Below the pieces are notes generated by a model. The model saw only the letters and a list, made by a program, of their open reading frames with translations. It ran no database searches and was not told the DNA's origin. From an uncultured Clostridia bacterium (GTDB taxonomy: Bacteria; Bacillota; Clostridia; TANB77; CAG-508), in the NCBI GenBank assembly GCA_944392065.1, contig CALXVO010000025.1, positions 1-13,165 on the forward strand: DNA of 13,165 bases, in the 5' to 3' direction. Position 1 is the first letter of the stretch. Each line of letters starts with the position of its first letter. This document shows, one piece after another, positions 1 to 6,181 of this stretch. Position numbers and translations under genes: made by a program.

Positions 1-122
1 TATAATGTTCCTTTTGCTACTCCTACAGTTGCTGTTATTTCTTCTATACTTGTTGCATCATATCCCTTATCTGCAAATAGCTTCATAGAGGTCTCAAATA
101 TCTTTCTTTTCGTCTTATTCAT
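1..122 (-). CDS. TetR/AcrR-family transcriptional regulator, N-terminal part (cut by window edge)
   Basis: The first 40 codons read MNKTKRKIFETSMKLF, then ADKGYDATSIEEIT and VGVAKGTL. This is the start of a TetR-type DNA-binding domain: helix 1 with the F(A)xKGY turn, then the helix-turn-helix. The gene leaves the window at base 1, so the ligand-binding domain and the regulated target are unknown. The ATG at 120-122 is preceded by AAAGGTGA at five bases' distance, which fixes the start. A promoter lies just upstream. Proteins of this family are usually dimeric repressors of a nearby transporter or enzyme gene, but no such partner is visible here. The family call is firm; the function is not known. 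Confidence 0.85.
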   Translation of the reverse strand, partial: MNKTKRKIFETSMKLFADKGYDATSIEEITATVGVAKGTL

Positions 123-152
123 TTACTTCACCTTTATACAAAAACTATATTA

Positions 153-181
153 ATTATATAATTTATTTAGAAAATATGCAA
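153..181 (-). promoter_or_regulatory. Probable sigma-A promoter of the TetR-type gene
   Basis: On the minus strand, TTGCAT (176-181) and a perfect TATAAT (153-158) are separated by exactly 17 bases, about 30 bases upstream of the start codon. Seen by eye only; no start-site data. Confidence 0.55.
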
Positions 182-220
182 GTGTTTTGACCAATTGTAA
201 TAGAAAGAAGGTAGCGGCTC

Positions 221-471
221 GTTACTGTTTAGTGTAGAATTTAATTTTACAACTATGTCTTAGTAGTATGTATATTTAGAAAATTTTTGAAGTACCGCTT
301 AAGCGACCAAACGAGCTTTGTAAAAGCGAGTGCGATTTGGAGCAAACGAGTGGCCTTAAAAAATTTTATTTTTTAAGGTCGCTAATTTGTTTGCGACAGC
401 AAGGTACAAAAAAATTTGAGAAATATACATACTACTAAGACGTATACTACAAATTCACGCTGAACAGTAAC
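221..471. repeat. Long nested inverted repeat 1 (non-coding)
   Basis: The outer arms GTTACTGTT (221-229) and AACAGTAAC (463-471) enclose a perfect 20-base arm pair (258-277 against 421-440). Further in, GTACC...GCGAC...AAAC (291-311) faces GTTTGCGAC...GGTAC (389-405). A tip hairpin, GGCCTTAAAAAA with its complement, sits at 352-380. As RNA or single-stranded DNA this would fold into a stem of roughly 250 bases. No reading frame of note is present. Together with repeat 2 it is bounded by a 10-base inverted repeat, GTAGCGGCTC (211-220) and GAGCCGCTAC (653-662), which suggests a composite element. I do not recognise the family. Confidence 0.8.
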
Positions 472-473
472 AA

Positions 474-658
474 CGGCTCAGGTAGTAAACCTGTTTAATA
501 GTATTAAAATTAGATATGTCCTGCAACGGGAGTTTTAATTAAAAAAATCTCGCTTCGTCCCGACTTAAGCTCCCTGCTCCGCTCGATTTTTTAATTATAA
601 ACTCCCTGCGCGGACTTTAAACAATCTATACTATTAAACAGGTTTACCACCTGAGCCG
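474..658. repeat. Long nested inverted repeat 2 (non-coding)
   Basis: Arms of 31 bases (474-504 and 628-658) match at 30 positions. An inner pair, CGGGAGTTTTAATTAAAAAA (527-546) against the complement in 590-606, makes a second stem. The loop is CG-richer (CTCGCTTCGTCCCG). The motif CCCTGCGCGGACTT at 604-617 recurs, slightly changed, at 7228-7241 between znuC and znuB. The repeat follows repeat 1 after two bases and has no coding content. Confidence 0.8.
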
Positions 659-667
659 CTACGAAAG

Positions 668-784
668 AAGCACTTTATAGGTTACAATTCACGGTATGGC
701 ATAAAGAAAGCAAACAATGTATATTTTAAAACATATATTGTTTGCTAAAAAATAAATCTGTGAATTATAACATGTAAAGTACTT
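668..784. repeat. Nested inverted repeat 3, directly after the mreB stop codon
   Basis: Outer arms of 25 bases (668-692 and 760-784) match at 21 positions. Most of the rest could form G-U pairs in RNA. The arms enclose a near-perfect 38-base palindrome at 709-746. The outer arm begins 12 bases beyond the mreB stop codon (796-798), so an mreB transcript would carry this structure at its 3' end. Confidence 0.75.
700..746 (-). terminator. Possible transcription terminator of mreB
   Basis: The 709-746 palindrome (AGCAAACAAT to ATTGTTTGCT) is a strong stem. Downstream on the minus strand comes only TTTCTTTATGCC, a weak U tract. The fold could act as a terminator or as an RNA 3'-end stabiliser. 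On the plus strand it is followed by AAAAAA, so it does not look like a plus-strand terminator. Confidence 0.35.
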
Positions 785-795
785 TTTTCTATTTA

Positions 796-1794
796 CTATT
801 TTCTTCTATCAATAGTATCTAAATTATCTAACGCTTTACCTGTTCCCAAAGCCACACAAGATACAGGCTCTTGTGCTATCATTACATTAATACCTGTTTT
901 TGCTTGTAGTAATTTATCTAATCCATCTATCAAGCATCCTCCTCCTGTCATATAGATTCCTCTGTCGCTAATATCTGCTGCAAGTTCTGGTGGTGTTTTT
1001 TCTAGCACCGAGTGTACACTATCCACTATCATCATTGCTGGCTCAATCAGTGCTTCTAGCATTTCACTAGAATGAATAGTTACATTTTTTGGAAGGCCTG
1101 TAATTAAATCTCTACCTCTTATTTCCTTTTCTGTATCTTGAATTTTTGGATATACACATCCGACATTTATTTTTAAATCTTCTGCTGTTCTTTCTCCAAT
1201 CATAATATTATGTTTTCTTTTAATATATTTTACAATTGCTTCATCGAACTTATCTCCTGCCACTTTTAAAGATTCACTTACCACAGAACCTCCAAGAGAT
1301 ATAACAGCTATATCGGTAGTTCCTCCACCAATATCAACTACCATATTGCCACAAGGCTTTGATATATCAATTCCTGCTCCAATAGCAGCTGCAATTGGCT
1401 CTTCAATTAAAAATACTTTTCTCGCTCCTGCTTGAGAAGCAGCATCAATAACTGCTTTTTTCTCTACTTCTGTCACTTGAGATGGGATACAAATCATAAT
1501 TCGTGGAGAAAAAACAAATTTACCACATATTTTATTAATAAAATATTTAAGCATCTTTTCTGTAACTGTATAATTGGATATAACACCTTCTCTTAATGGT
1601 CTTGTAGCGACTATATTTCCTGGTGTTCTGCCAAGCATACGTCTTGCTTCTTTTCCTACTGCTAGTACTTCTCCTGTATTATTATCAACAGCAACAACAG
1701 ATGGTTCTCTAAGAACTATCCCCTTTCCTTTTACATACGCAATTACTGTTGCAGTACCTAAATCTATACCTATGTCTTGTCCCCATTTAAACAT
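796..1794 (-). CDS. mreB: Rod-shape-determining actin-like protein, MreB/Mbl family
   Basis: The product is a bacterial actin homologue that forms filaments under the membrane and guides the elongation cell-wall machinery. The protein has 332 residues, the usual MreB/Mbl length. It starts MFKWGQDIGIDLGTA, holding the phosphate-1 loop. Next come GKGIVLREPSVVA, the second phosphate motif DIGGGTTDIAVIS, GERTAEDLK, LEKTPPELAADI and the adenosine loop TGGG. The frame stays open to 1893, but those extra codons lie in a repeat element and have no Shine-Dalgarno. I chose the ATG at 1792-1794 because it matches the family start; AAAGGA lies 12 bases upstream. No mreC, mreD or minC follows, so this is a lone copy, as is common for mbl. 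The promoter is at 2011-2039, giving a leader of about 200 bases. Whether it is mreB, mbl or mreBH cannot be settled by eye. Confidence 0.93.
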   Translation of the reverse strand: MFKWGQDIGIDLGTATVIAYVKGKGIVLREPSVVAVDNNTGEVLAVGKEARRMLGRTPGNIVATRPLREGVISNYTVTEKMLKYFINKICGKFVFSPRIMICIPSQVTEVEKKAVIDAASQAGARKVFLIEEPIAAAIGAGIDISKPCGNMVVDIGGGTTDIAVISLGGSVVSESLKVAGDKFDEAIVKYIKRKHNIMIGERTAEDLKINVGCVYPKIQDTEKEIRGRDLITGLPKNVTIHSSEMLEALIEPAMMIVDSVHSVLEKTPPELAADISDRGIYMTGGGCLIDGLDKLLQAKTGINVMIAQEPVSCVALGTGKALDNLDTIDRRK

Positions 1795-1838
1795 CTCTAC
1801 CCACAATCCTTTCTCAAGTTTATTTTCCATTTTTACTA

Positions 1839-1943
1839 ATAGGAAAAGTGGCTCCGCCACATGTGTGTTTTGCTTTGCAAATACGCACTTCACAAGGAAA
1901 CTTAGGCCTTGCTACTCCAGAAATTTCTAGCGAAATTTCCTAT
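1839..1943. repeat. MITE-like repeat, copy A, in the mreB leader
   Basis: About 105 bases are bounded by the 8-base inverted ends ATAGGAAA (1839-1846) and TTTCCTAT (1936-1943). Inside are the hairpin GTGGCTCCGCCAC (1848-1860), the shared block GCAAATACGCAC (1877-1888), AAGGAAACTTAGGCCTTG (1894-1911) and a GAAATTTC-CTAG-type hairpin (1921-1939). The two central blocks recur in copy B (2128-2286). There is no reading frame with a ribosome binding site. The family is not recognised by name. Confidence 0.65.
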
Positions 1944-2010
1944 GCAAAAAACGATTCATCTCTCATCATTTATTTCAATTATATTTCAGTTTTGTTACAT
2001 TTTCGTTACA

Positions 2011-2039
2011 ATTATATTACATTTATTACAAAATAGCAA
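2011..2039 (-). promoter_or_regulatory. Probable promoter of mreB
   Basis: On the minus strand, TTGCTA (2034-2039) and a perfect TATAAT (2011-2016) are 17 bases apart. Transcription from near 2004 would run through repeat copy A before reaching the mreB start at 1794. Confidence 0.55.
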
Positions 2040-2127
2040 ATACTTTTTATAAATTTAATCAAAAAACTTTATAAAAATCGACGTTTTTCTTATATTTTGA
2101 AATTACTTTTACAACCTATCAAAACTT

Positions 2128-2286
2128 TAGAAGAAAAGTGTGCATTAACGAAATCGAAGATTTCGATGCACTTTTGTAGCGTTTTACTTCGCAAATACGC
2201 ACGGCCCAAGGAAACTTAGGCCTTGTTGTATACGGAAAAATCGCTAGAAATACTGAAATATCATGAAAAAAATCAATTTTTCCTAT
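2128..2286. repeat. MITE-like repeat, copy B, upstream of the mreB promoter
   Basis: This has the same layout as copy A. It has GAAAAGTG (2133-2140), then a different hairpin (CGAAATC GAA GATTTCG within flanking complementary GTGCAT/ATGCAC). The shared blocks GCAAATACGCAC (2191-2202) and AAGGAAACTTAGGCCTTG (2208-2225) follow, then CGCTAGAAAT, and a TTTCCTAT end (2279-2286). The left end is less well kept than in copy A. It lies between the mreB promoter and the lexA-operon terminator. The open frame through it has no ribosome binding site and is not taken as a gene. Confidence 0.6.
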
Positions 2287-2343
2287 ACAATAACAAAATT
2301 GAAATGTCAAGCCAAAAGTTAATTTTCCTATACAATAACAAAA
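2278..2343. repeat. Short direct repeat at the edge of copy B
   Basis: The 21-base word running from TTTTCCTATACAA to TAACAAAA occurs twice, at 2278-2298 and 2323-2343, with a 45-base period. The first overlaps the right end of repeat copy B; the second runs into the terminator. It may mark a duplicated element end. Confidence 0.7.
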
Positions 2344-2378
2344 AAACCTTTTATATATTACTATTATATTAAAAGGTT
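2339..2378 (-). terminator. Intrinsic terminator of the lexA operon
   Basis: On the minus strand, AACCTTTTAATATA pairs with TATATAAAAGGTT across a short loop (2345-2378) and is followed directly by TTTTTT. It lies 25 bases past the stop codon of the FxLYD-like gene. Confidence 0.75.
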
Positions 2379-2403
2379 CTTTATTTATACATTTTTAAAA
2401 GAT

Positions 2404-2835
2404 TTACTCTTCGATTTTTTCATCTAATATTGTAGCAAAAACATTATCTACATTATTTCTTTTGAATTTTAACTCATAGGATTTTGTCTCCCCTGCTTTT
2501 ATTGTATCTATTTCAATATATTCTATCCCTATCAATTCCATATCTTCATCATACAATAGAAAAGATAGGTATTTTTCATTTACATCCTCTTCACTTTCGT
2601 TTTTTAAATTTCCTTTTATATATCCATTTACATTTGTTGCTTTTGCTTCTTCTACCGTAATTGTTAGAGTTGTACTCTCTATTTCATGTATCATTATATC
2701 ATGGTACATTGTTTTAATAGCCAAAATACTTCCAATTGTTACAAATGCAAATAATAATATAAACCAAATGAAATATCTTCTTAAGTTCCTAGTTTGAACT
2801 CTGGCATCAATAAACCAAAAATCATCATAACTCAT
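2404..2835 (-). CDS. Membrane-anchored small protein with FxLYD-like domain
   Basis: The protein has 143 residues. About 20 basic and polar residues (MSYDDFWFIDARVQTRNLRR) precede one membrane helix at about 21-42. An outside domain follows. The stretch NVNGYIKGNLKNESEEDVN, then YLSFLLYDEDMELIG, then IEIDTIKAGETKSYEL, has the layout of FxLYD domains, beta-sandwich modules found on secreted or anchored Firmicute proteins. No enzymatic motif is seen and its role is unknown. The start is set by GAGAGGAA nine bases before the ATG at 2833-2835. It lies 25 bases after lexA on the same strand and ahead of the only terminator, so the two should be co-transcribed and this gene may be under LexA control. 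The domain call is by eye from motif shape. Confidence 0.7.
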   Translation of the reverse strand: MSYDDFWFIDARVQTRNLRRYFIWFILLFAFVTIGSILAIKTMYHDIMIHEIESTTLTITVEEAKATNVNGYIKGNLKNESEEDVNEKYLSFLLYDEDMELIGIEYIEIDTIKAGETKSYELKFKRNNVDNVFATILDEKIEE

Positions 2836-2860
2836 TTTATTTCATTCCTCTCATTTATTA

Positions 2861-3538
2861 TTACATTTTTCTAAATACACCTATTACTTTTCCCAATATT
2901 TTACAATCTGGAACGATAATTGGATCCATGGTACTATTTTCTGGTTGTAATCTTATATAATCTTTTTCTTTGTAGAAAGTTTTTACAGTAGCCTCATCAT
3001 CAATTAAAGCTACTACTATTTCTCCATTCTCTGCTACATTTTGTATTCTTACTAAAATATAATCTCCATCTAAAATACCAGCTTCTATCATGCTTTCGCC
3101 TGAAACCACTAGCATAAAACATTTACTGTTTCCAACAAAATCTAGTGGAAGTGGATACGTATCTGTTACATTTTCCACAGCTAAGATAGGTGCACCTGCT
3201 GTAATTTTTCCAATTACTGGAACATCTGTCATTTCTTTTTTATTATAAAATGCTTTTCCACCTTTTATTGGTCCTCTAGGTCTATATAGTGCATCTTCTG
3301 TTCTTAATACTCTTAGTGTTCTTCCTTTTTGATTTTCTTTCTTAATATACTTTAATTCTTCTAGTTGTTTTAAATATGTATGTACTGTTGCAGTTGAACT
3401 TAATCCAACTGCCTTTCCGATTTCTCTTACTGATGGAGCATAACCATTTTTTTCAATTTGTTTTGTAATGTACCTAAGTATTTGTTTCTGTCTAGTAGTT
3501 AATTCTTTCTTTTTACCATTCTTATCTACTTTAACCAA
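2861..3538 (-). CDS. lexA: LexA repressor (SOS response regulator, self-cleaving)
   Basis: LexA represses DNA-damage genes and cleaves itself when RecA filaments form. The protein has 225 residues, slightly longer than usual because of a basic N-terminal tail (MVKVDKNGKKKE). The winged helix-turn-helix spans about residues 14-80 (LTTRQKQIL, YAPSVREIGKAVGLSS, VHTYLKQLE). The cleavage site is Ala114-Gly115 (KITAGAPILA). The catalytic dyad is Ser149 (VSGESM) and Lys186 (EATVKTFY). The start is a TTG at 3536-3538; GAGGAGGAG lies about seven bases upstream and there is no ATG before residue 103, so TTG is the only sensible start. The promoter contains a palindrome but not the usual Firmicute GAAC-N4-GTTC box. 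It heads a unit with the FxLYD-like gene. Confidence 0.96.
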   Translation of the reverse strand: MVKVDKNGKKKELTTRQKQILRYITKQIEKNGYAPSVREIGKAVGLSSTATVHTYLKQLEELKYIKKENQKGRTLRVLRTEDALYRPRGPIKGGKAFYNKKEMTDVPVIGKITAGAPILAVENVTDTYPLPLDFVGNSKCFMLVVSGESMIEAGILDGDYILVRIQNVAENGEIVVALIDDEATVKTFYKEKDYIRLQPENSTMDPIIVPDCKILGKVIGVFRKM

Positions 3539-3564
3539 TTTTTCTCCTCCTCAAAATTAATTTT

Positions 3565-3598
3565 ATACTATAGTATCATACAAACAAAAAAATGTCAA
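3565..3598 (-). promoter_or_regulatory. lexA promoter with a 12-base palindrome over the -10 region
   Basis: A perfect TTGACA (3593-3598) is followed 17 bases later by TACTAT (3570-3575). The perfect palindrome ATACTATAGTAT (3565-3576) covers the -10 hexamer. LexA usually represses its own gene, so this is a candidate operator, by position only. No GAAC-N4-GTTC site is seen here. Confidence 0.5.
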
Positions 3599-3616
3599 AC
3601 AAATTTTTGATTTTTT

Positions 3617-3667
3617 CTAAAATGGGACAGGCTTTTTTTCCGGATTTTCCTAAATGGGAACAGTCCC
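3617..3667. repeat. Pair of GGGACAG-type short repeats
   Basis: CTAAAATGGGACAGGC (3617-3632) is followed by CTAAATGGGAACAGTCCC (3650-3667); the second contains the imperfect palindrome GGGAACAGTCCC. The words resemble the GGGGACAGTCCCC-type repetitive extragenic sequences of many bacteria, but no associated transposase is present in the window. Confidence 0.4.
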
Positions 3668-3680
3668 TAATTAGAAATCT

Positions 3681-3809
3681 ATAGTTTGGAAAAGAATTGA
3701 CATTTTGGCTAGGCAAACAAGCAAGAAAAACGGAAGCGTACTTTTGGTACGCTGAGTATTTTCGAAGCGACGTTTAACAACGCCAAAATTCAATTATTTT
3801 TCAAACTAT
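3681..3809. repeat. Long inverted repeat overlapping the obg stop codon
   Basis: The left arm (3681-3709, ATAGTTTGG to TTTTGGC) is complementary to the right arm (3782-3809, GCCAAAATTC to CAAACTAT) with a few mismatches. The right arm contains the obg stop codon (3806-3808). Inside is a perfect 7-base hairpin, AGCGTAC-TTTTG-GTACGCT (3735-3753). An obg transcript would end in this structure, which may act as terminator or 3' protector, although no clean U tract follows it. Confidence 0.7.
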
Positions 3810-5077
3810 TCTTCCCATTCTAATTCATAATCAATAATCTTTACGATATCTCCTTCTTTTATTCCCATTTCTTTTAATTTCTCATTTACACCTAAGTTGT
3901 CTAAACTTTTTTGGAAGTAGTATAAGGATTCATTATCTTCTATGTTTACTCTACGCATGATTCTTTCTACCGCTTCTCCTTTGATTACAAACATTCCTTC
4001 TTCTTGGGTAATTGTGTATTCATCTTTATCTTCTAAAGTATACACTTTTCTATCTTCTATTTCTATTAAATCTTCTTTTGGTAATGTTTTTAGCACATCT
4101 GATACATGTTTTATTAATTCAGAAATTCCCTCTCCAGTTGCAGCTGATATTTTAAAGATTTCCATCTTATTTTCTTTTGCAACTTTTTCAAGTTTCTTAT
4201 ATAAATTTTCATCTTGCATTGCATCTATTTTATTAGCAACAATTATTTGTTTTCTTTTGCTTAATTTTTCGCTATATTTTTTTAGTTCTTCATTAATGGT
4301 ATAAAAATCTTGAACTGGATTTCTTCCTTCTGAACCGGATACATCAATAACATGAAGTAATAGTCTTGTTCTTTCAATATGGCGTAAAAACTGAAGTCCT
4401 AGCCCTGTTCCTTCACTTGCTCCTTCTATAATTCCTGGAATATCTGCTATTACAAAACTATCTCCATAGTCTGTTTTTACTACTCCTAAATTTGGCTCCA
4501 ATGTTGTAAAGTGATAGTCTGCAATTTTAGGAGTTGCAGATGTTGTTCTAGACAAGAAAGTGGATTTACCTACGTTTGGAAATCCTATTAACCCTACATC
4601 AGCTAATAATTTTAGTTCCAATATTAGTTCTTTTTCTTCCCCATTTTCTCCATCTTGTGCAAATCTAGGAGCTTGTCTTGTGGATGTTGCGAAATGAGAA
4701 TTTCCTTTTCCACCTCTGCCTCCTGCTAAAATTAATTCTTTTTGCCCTTTGTGAGAAAGGTCTGCTAGCACTTTATTCGTCTTAGCATCTCGTACAATGG
4801 TTCCAATTGGTACTTTTATATACAAATCTTCCCCACTTTTTCCATATTTATGAGAACCTTCGCCATTTTTTCCATTTTCTGCTTTAAATTTTTTATGATA
4901 GCGAAAATCGATTAGTGTATTTGAATCTGGGTCAACTTCGAAATACACGTCTCCCCCTTTTCCGCCATCTCCACCATCCGGTCCTCCTGCTGCCACATAT
5001 TTTTCTCTTCGAAAGGAAATGGCTCCATTACCGCCATTTCCTGCTTTTGCACTTATTTTTACGTAATCTGTAAACAT
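3806..5077 (-). CDS. obg: Obg-family GTPase (ribosome assembly and stress)
   Basis: An essential GTPase that binds the 50S subunit and links GTP levels to ribosome assembly and growth. The protein has 423 residues, typical of Firmicute Obg. The glycine-rich Obg fold is at 1-158 (KAGNGGNGAISFRREKYV, GGPDGGDGGKGG). The G domain follows: G1 GFPNVGKST (165-173), G2 TT (191-192), G3 DIPG (212-215), G4 NKID (282-285), G5 SAATGEG (311-317). The C-terminal OCT domain runs from about 345 to the end. The start ATG has AAAGGAG eight bases upstream, close behind the trpS stop codon. In many Firmicutes obg follows rpmA; here it follows trpS with 14 bases between. The stop codon lies in a long inverted repeat. 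Confidence 0.97.
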   Translation of the reverse strand: MFTDYVKISAKAGNGGNGAISFRREKYVAAGGPDGGDGGKGGDVYFEVDPDSNTLIDFRYHKKFKAENGKNGEGSHKYGKSGEDLYIKVPIGTIVRDAKTNKVLADLSHKGQKELILAGGRGGKGNSHFATSTRQAPRFAQDGENGEEKELILELKLLADVGLIGFPNVGKSTFLSRTTSATPKIADYHFTTLEPNLGVVKTDYGDSFVIADIPGIIEGASEGTGLGLQFLRHIERTRLLLHVIDVSGSEGRNPVQDFYTINEELKKYSEKLSKRKQIIVANKIDAMQDENLYKKLEKVAKENKMEIFKISAATGEGISELIKHVSDVLKTLPKEDLIEIEDRKVYTLEDKDEYTITQEEGMFVIKGEAVERIMRRVNIEDNESLYYFQKSLDNLGVNEKLKEMGIKEGDIVKIIDYELEWEE

Positions 5078-5091
5078 TACTCTACTCCTTT

Positions 5092-6108
5092 TTACCTATT
5101 TTCAAAATAATCTAGTCTCATTGCTTTCTTTACTTTTTTCATTGTCTCTTTTGCAGTTTGTCTTGCTTTTTCAGTTCCCTTTATTAACAATTCATCCACT
5201 AATTCTGGTCTTTCTTCGTAATATTTTCTTTTTTCTCGAATTGGTTCTAAAAAGTCTATGATATTTTTAGCAAGTTCTTTTTTACATGCTACACATCCTC
5301 TTTCTCCTGCTTTACATTCTTTACAAACATTTTTACATGCTTCTTTATCCGTAAATAAATTATGATAGTAATATACCATACAAATATCTGGATTTCCCTT
5401 GTCATCTTTTCGAATTCTATTTGGATCTGTAACAGCACTCATTACTTTTTTAGTTATTTCCTCTGGTGAGTCAGAAAGATAGATAGCATTTCCTAGAGAT
5501 TTTCCCATTTTTTCATTTCCATCTAGTCCTTTAATTCTTTTGGTAGATGATAATACTGCTTCTGGCTCTACTAATACCTCTCCATAAATACTATTAAACT
5601 TTCTTACAATTTCTCTACATTGTTCTATTAAAGGTAGTTGATCTTCTCCCACAGGAACTAATTCTCCTTCAAATGCCGTTATATCTGCTGCTTGACTAAC
5701 TGGATATCCTAAAAATCCATAAGTAACACTTTCTCCAAAAATTTCTCTTTTTTGAGCAATCTCTGTTTTTACAGTAGGATTTCTTTCTAATCTTGCTATC
5801 GTAACTAAATTAGAATAAAACACCGTAAGCTCTGCTACTTCTGGTATCATAGACTGAATATATATTGTAGTTTTTTCCGGGTCAATTCCCACGGATAAAT
5901 AATCTAACATTACTTCTTTTACATTTTTTCTAACTTTTTCTGGATTATTAAAATTATCGGTTAATGCTTGCACATCTGCAATTAATATGTATGGGTCATA
6001 TTTCCCTGAATTTTGCATTTCTACCCTTGTTTTTAAAGAGCCAAAATAATGTCCTATGTGCAACCTTCCTGTTGGTCTATCTCCAGTTAAGATTCTTTTC
6101 TTTTCCAT
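5092..6108 (-). CDS. trpS: Tryptophanyl-tRNA synthetase, probable [4Fe-4S] type
   Basis: Charges tRNA-Trp with tryptophan in the cytoplasm. The protein has 338 residues, class Ic. The HIGH motif is HIGH at 17-20 and the KMSKS loop appears as KMGKS (200-204). The anticodon-binding region holds Cys243, Cys258, Cys262, Cys265, Cys272 and Cys275. The spacing C-x21-C-x6-C-x2-C (243, 265, 272, 275), ending CVACKK, is one residue from the C-x22-C-x6-C-x2-C pattern I recall for the iron-sulfur TrpRS of Thermotoga maritima. An Fe-S cluster near the anticodon site is therefore inferred. The ATG at 6106-6108 has AAAGGA about 12 bases upstream. No T-box leader is seen between 6109 and 6181. It is followed closely by obg and is probably co-transcribed with it. 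Confidence 0.95.
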   Translation of the reverse strand: MEKKRILTGDRPTGRLHIGHYFGSLKTRVEMQNSGKYDPYILIADVQALTDNFNNPEKVRKNVKEVMLDYLSVGIDPEKTTIYIQSMIPEVAELTVFYSNLVTIARLERNPTVKTEIAQKREIFGESVTYGFLGYPVSQAADITAFEGELVPVGEDQLPLIEQCREIVRKFNSIYGEVLVEPEAVLSSTKRIKGLDGNEKMGKSLGNAIYLSDSPEEITKKVMSAVTDPNRIRKDDKGNPDICMVYYYHNLFTDKEACKNVCKECKAGERGCVACKKELAKNIIDFLEPIREKRKYYEERPELVDELLIKGTEKARQTAKETMKKVKKAMRLDYFENR

Positions 6109-6181
6109 CTTTAATCACATTCCTTTCTAAGGCGTAAATCCGACCTAAAAAGAATTAAATTTTTGGCCTTCTTTATCCTTC

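Noticed and set aside
211..784. CRISPR array or origin of replication
   Set aside because: The repeats are inverted and nested, not regularly spaced direct repeats, and there are no DnaA-box clusters or dnaA nearby.
1795..1893. Extended N-terminus of MreB beginning in the repeat element
   Set aside because: No Shine-Dalgarno, sequence unlike the family start, and the extra codons fall in a repeated element; MFKWGQDIGIDLGTA is the normal start.
1574..2036. Plus-strand frames antisense to mreB and in its leader
   Set aside because: Mirror frames of a strong gene and of a repeat; no ribosome binding sites.
2119..2310. 63-codon minus-strand frame
   Set aside because: It lies across repeat copy B, has no ribosome binding site, and the protein has no family look.
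3942..4304. Plus-strand frame opposite obg
   Set aside because: Ser/Leu/Phe-rich shadow of a well-supported GTPase gene.
6109..6181. T-box leader for trpS
   Set aside because: No T-box sequence (AGGGTGGAACCGCG-like) and too little room; only AT-rich sequence with a weak CCTAAAAA/TTTTTGG pairing.
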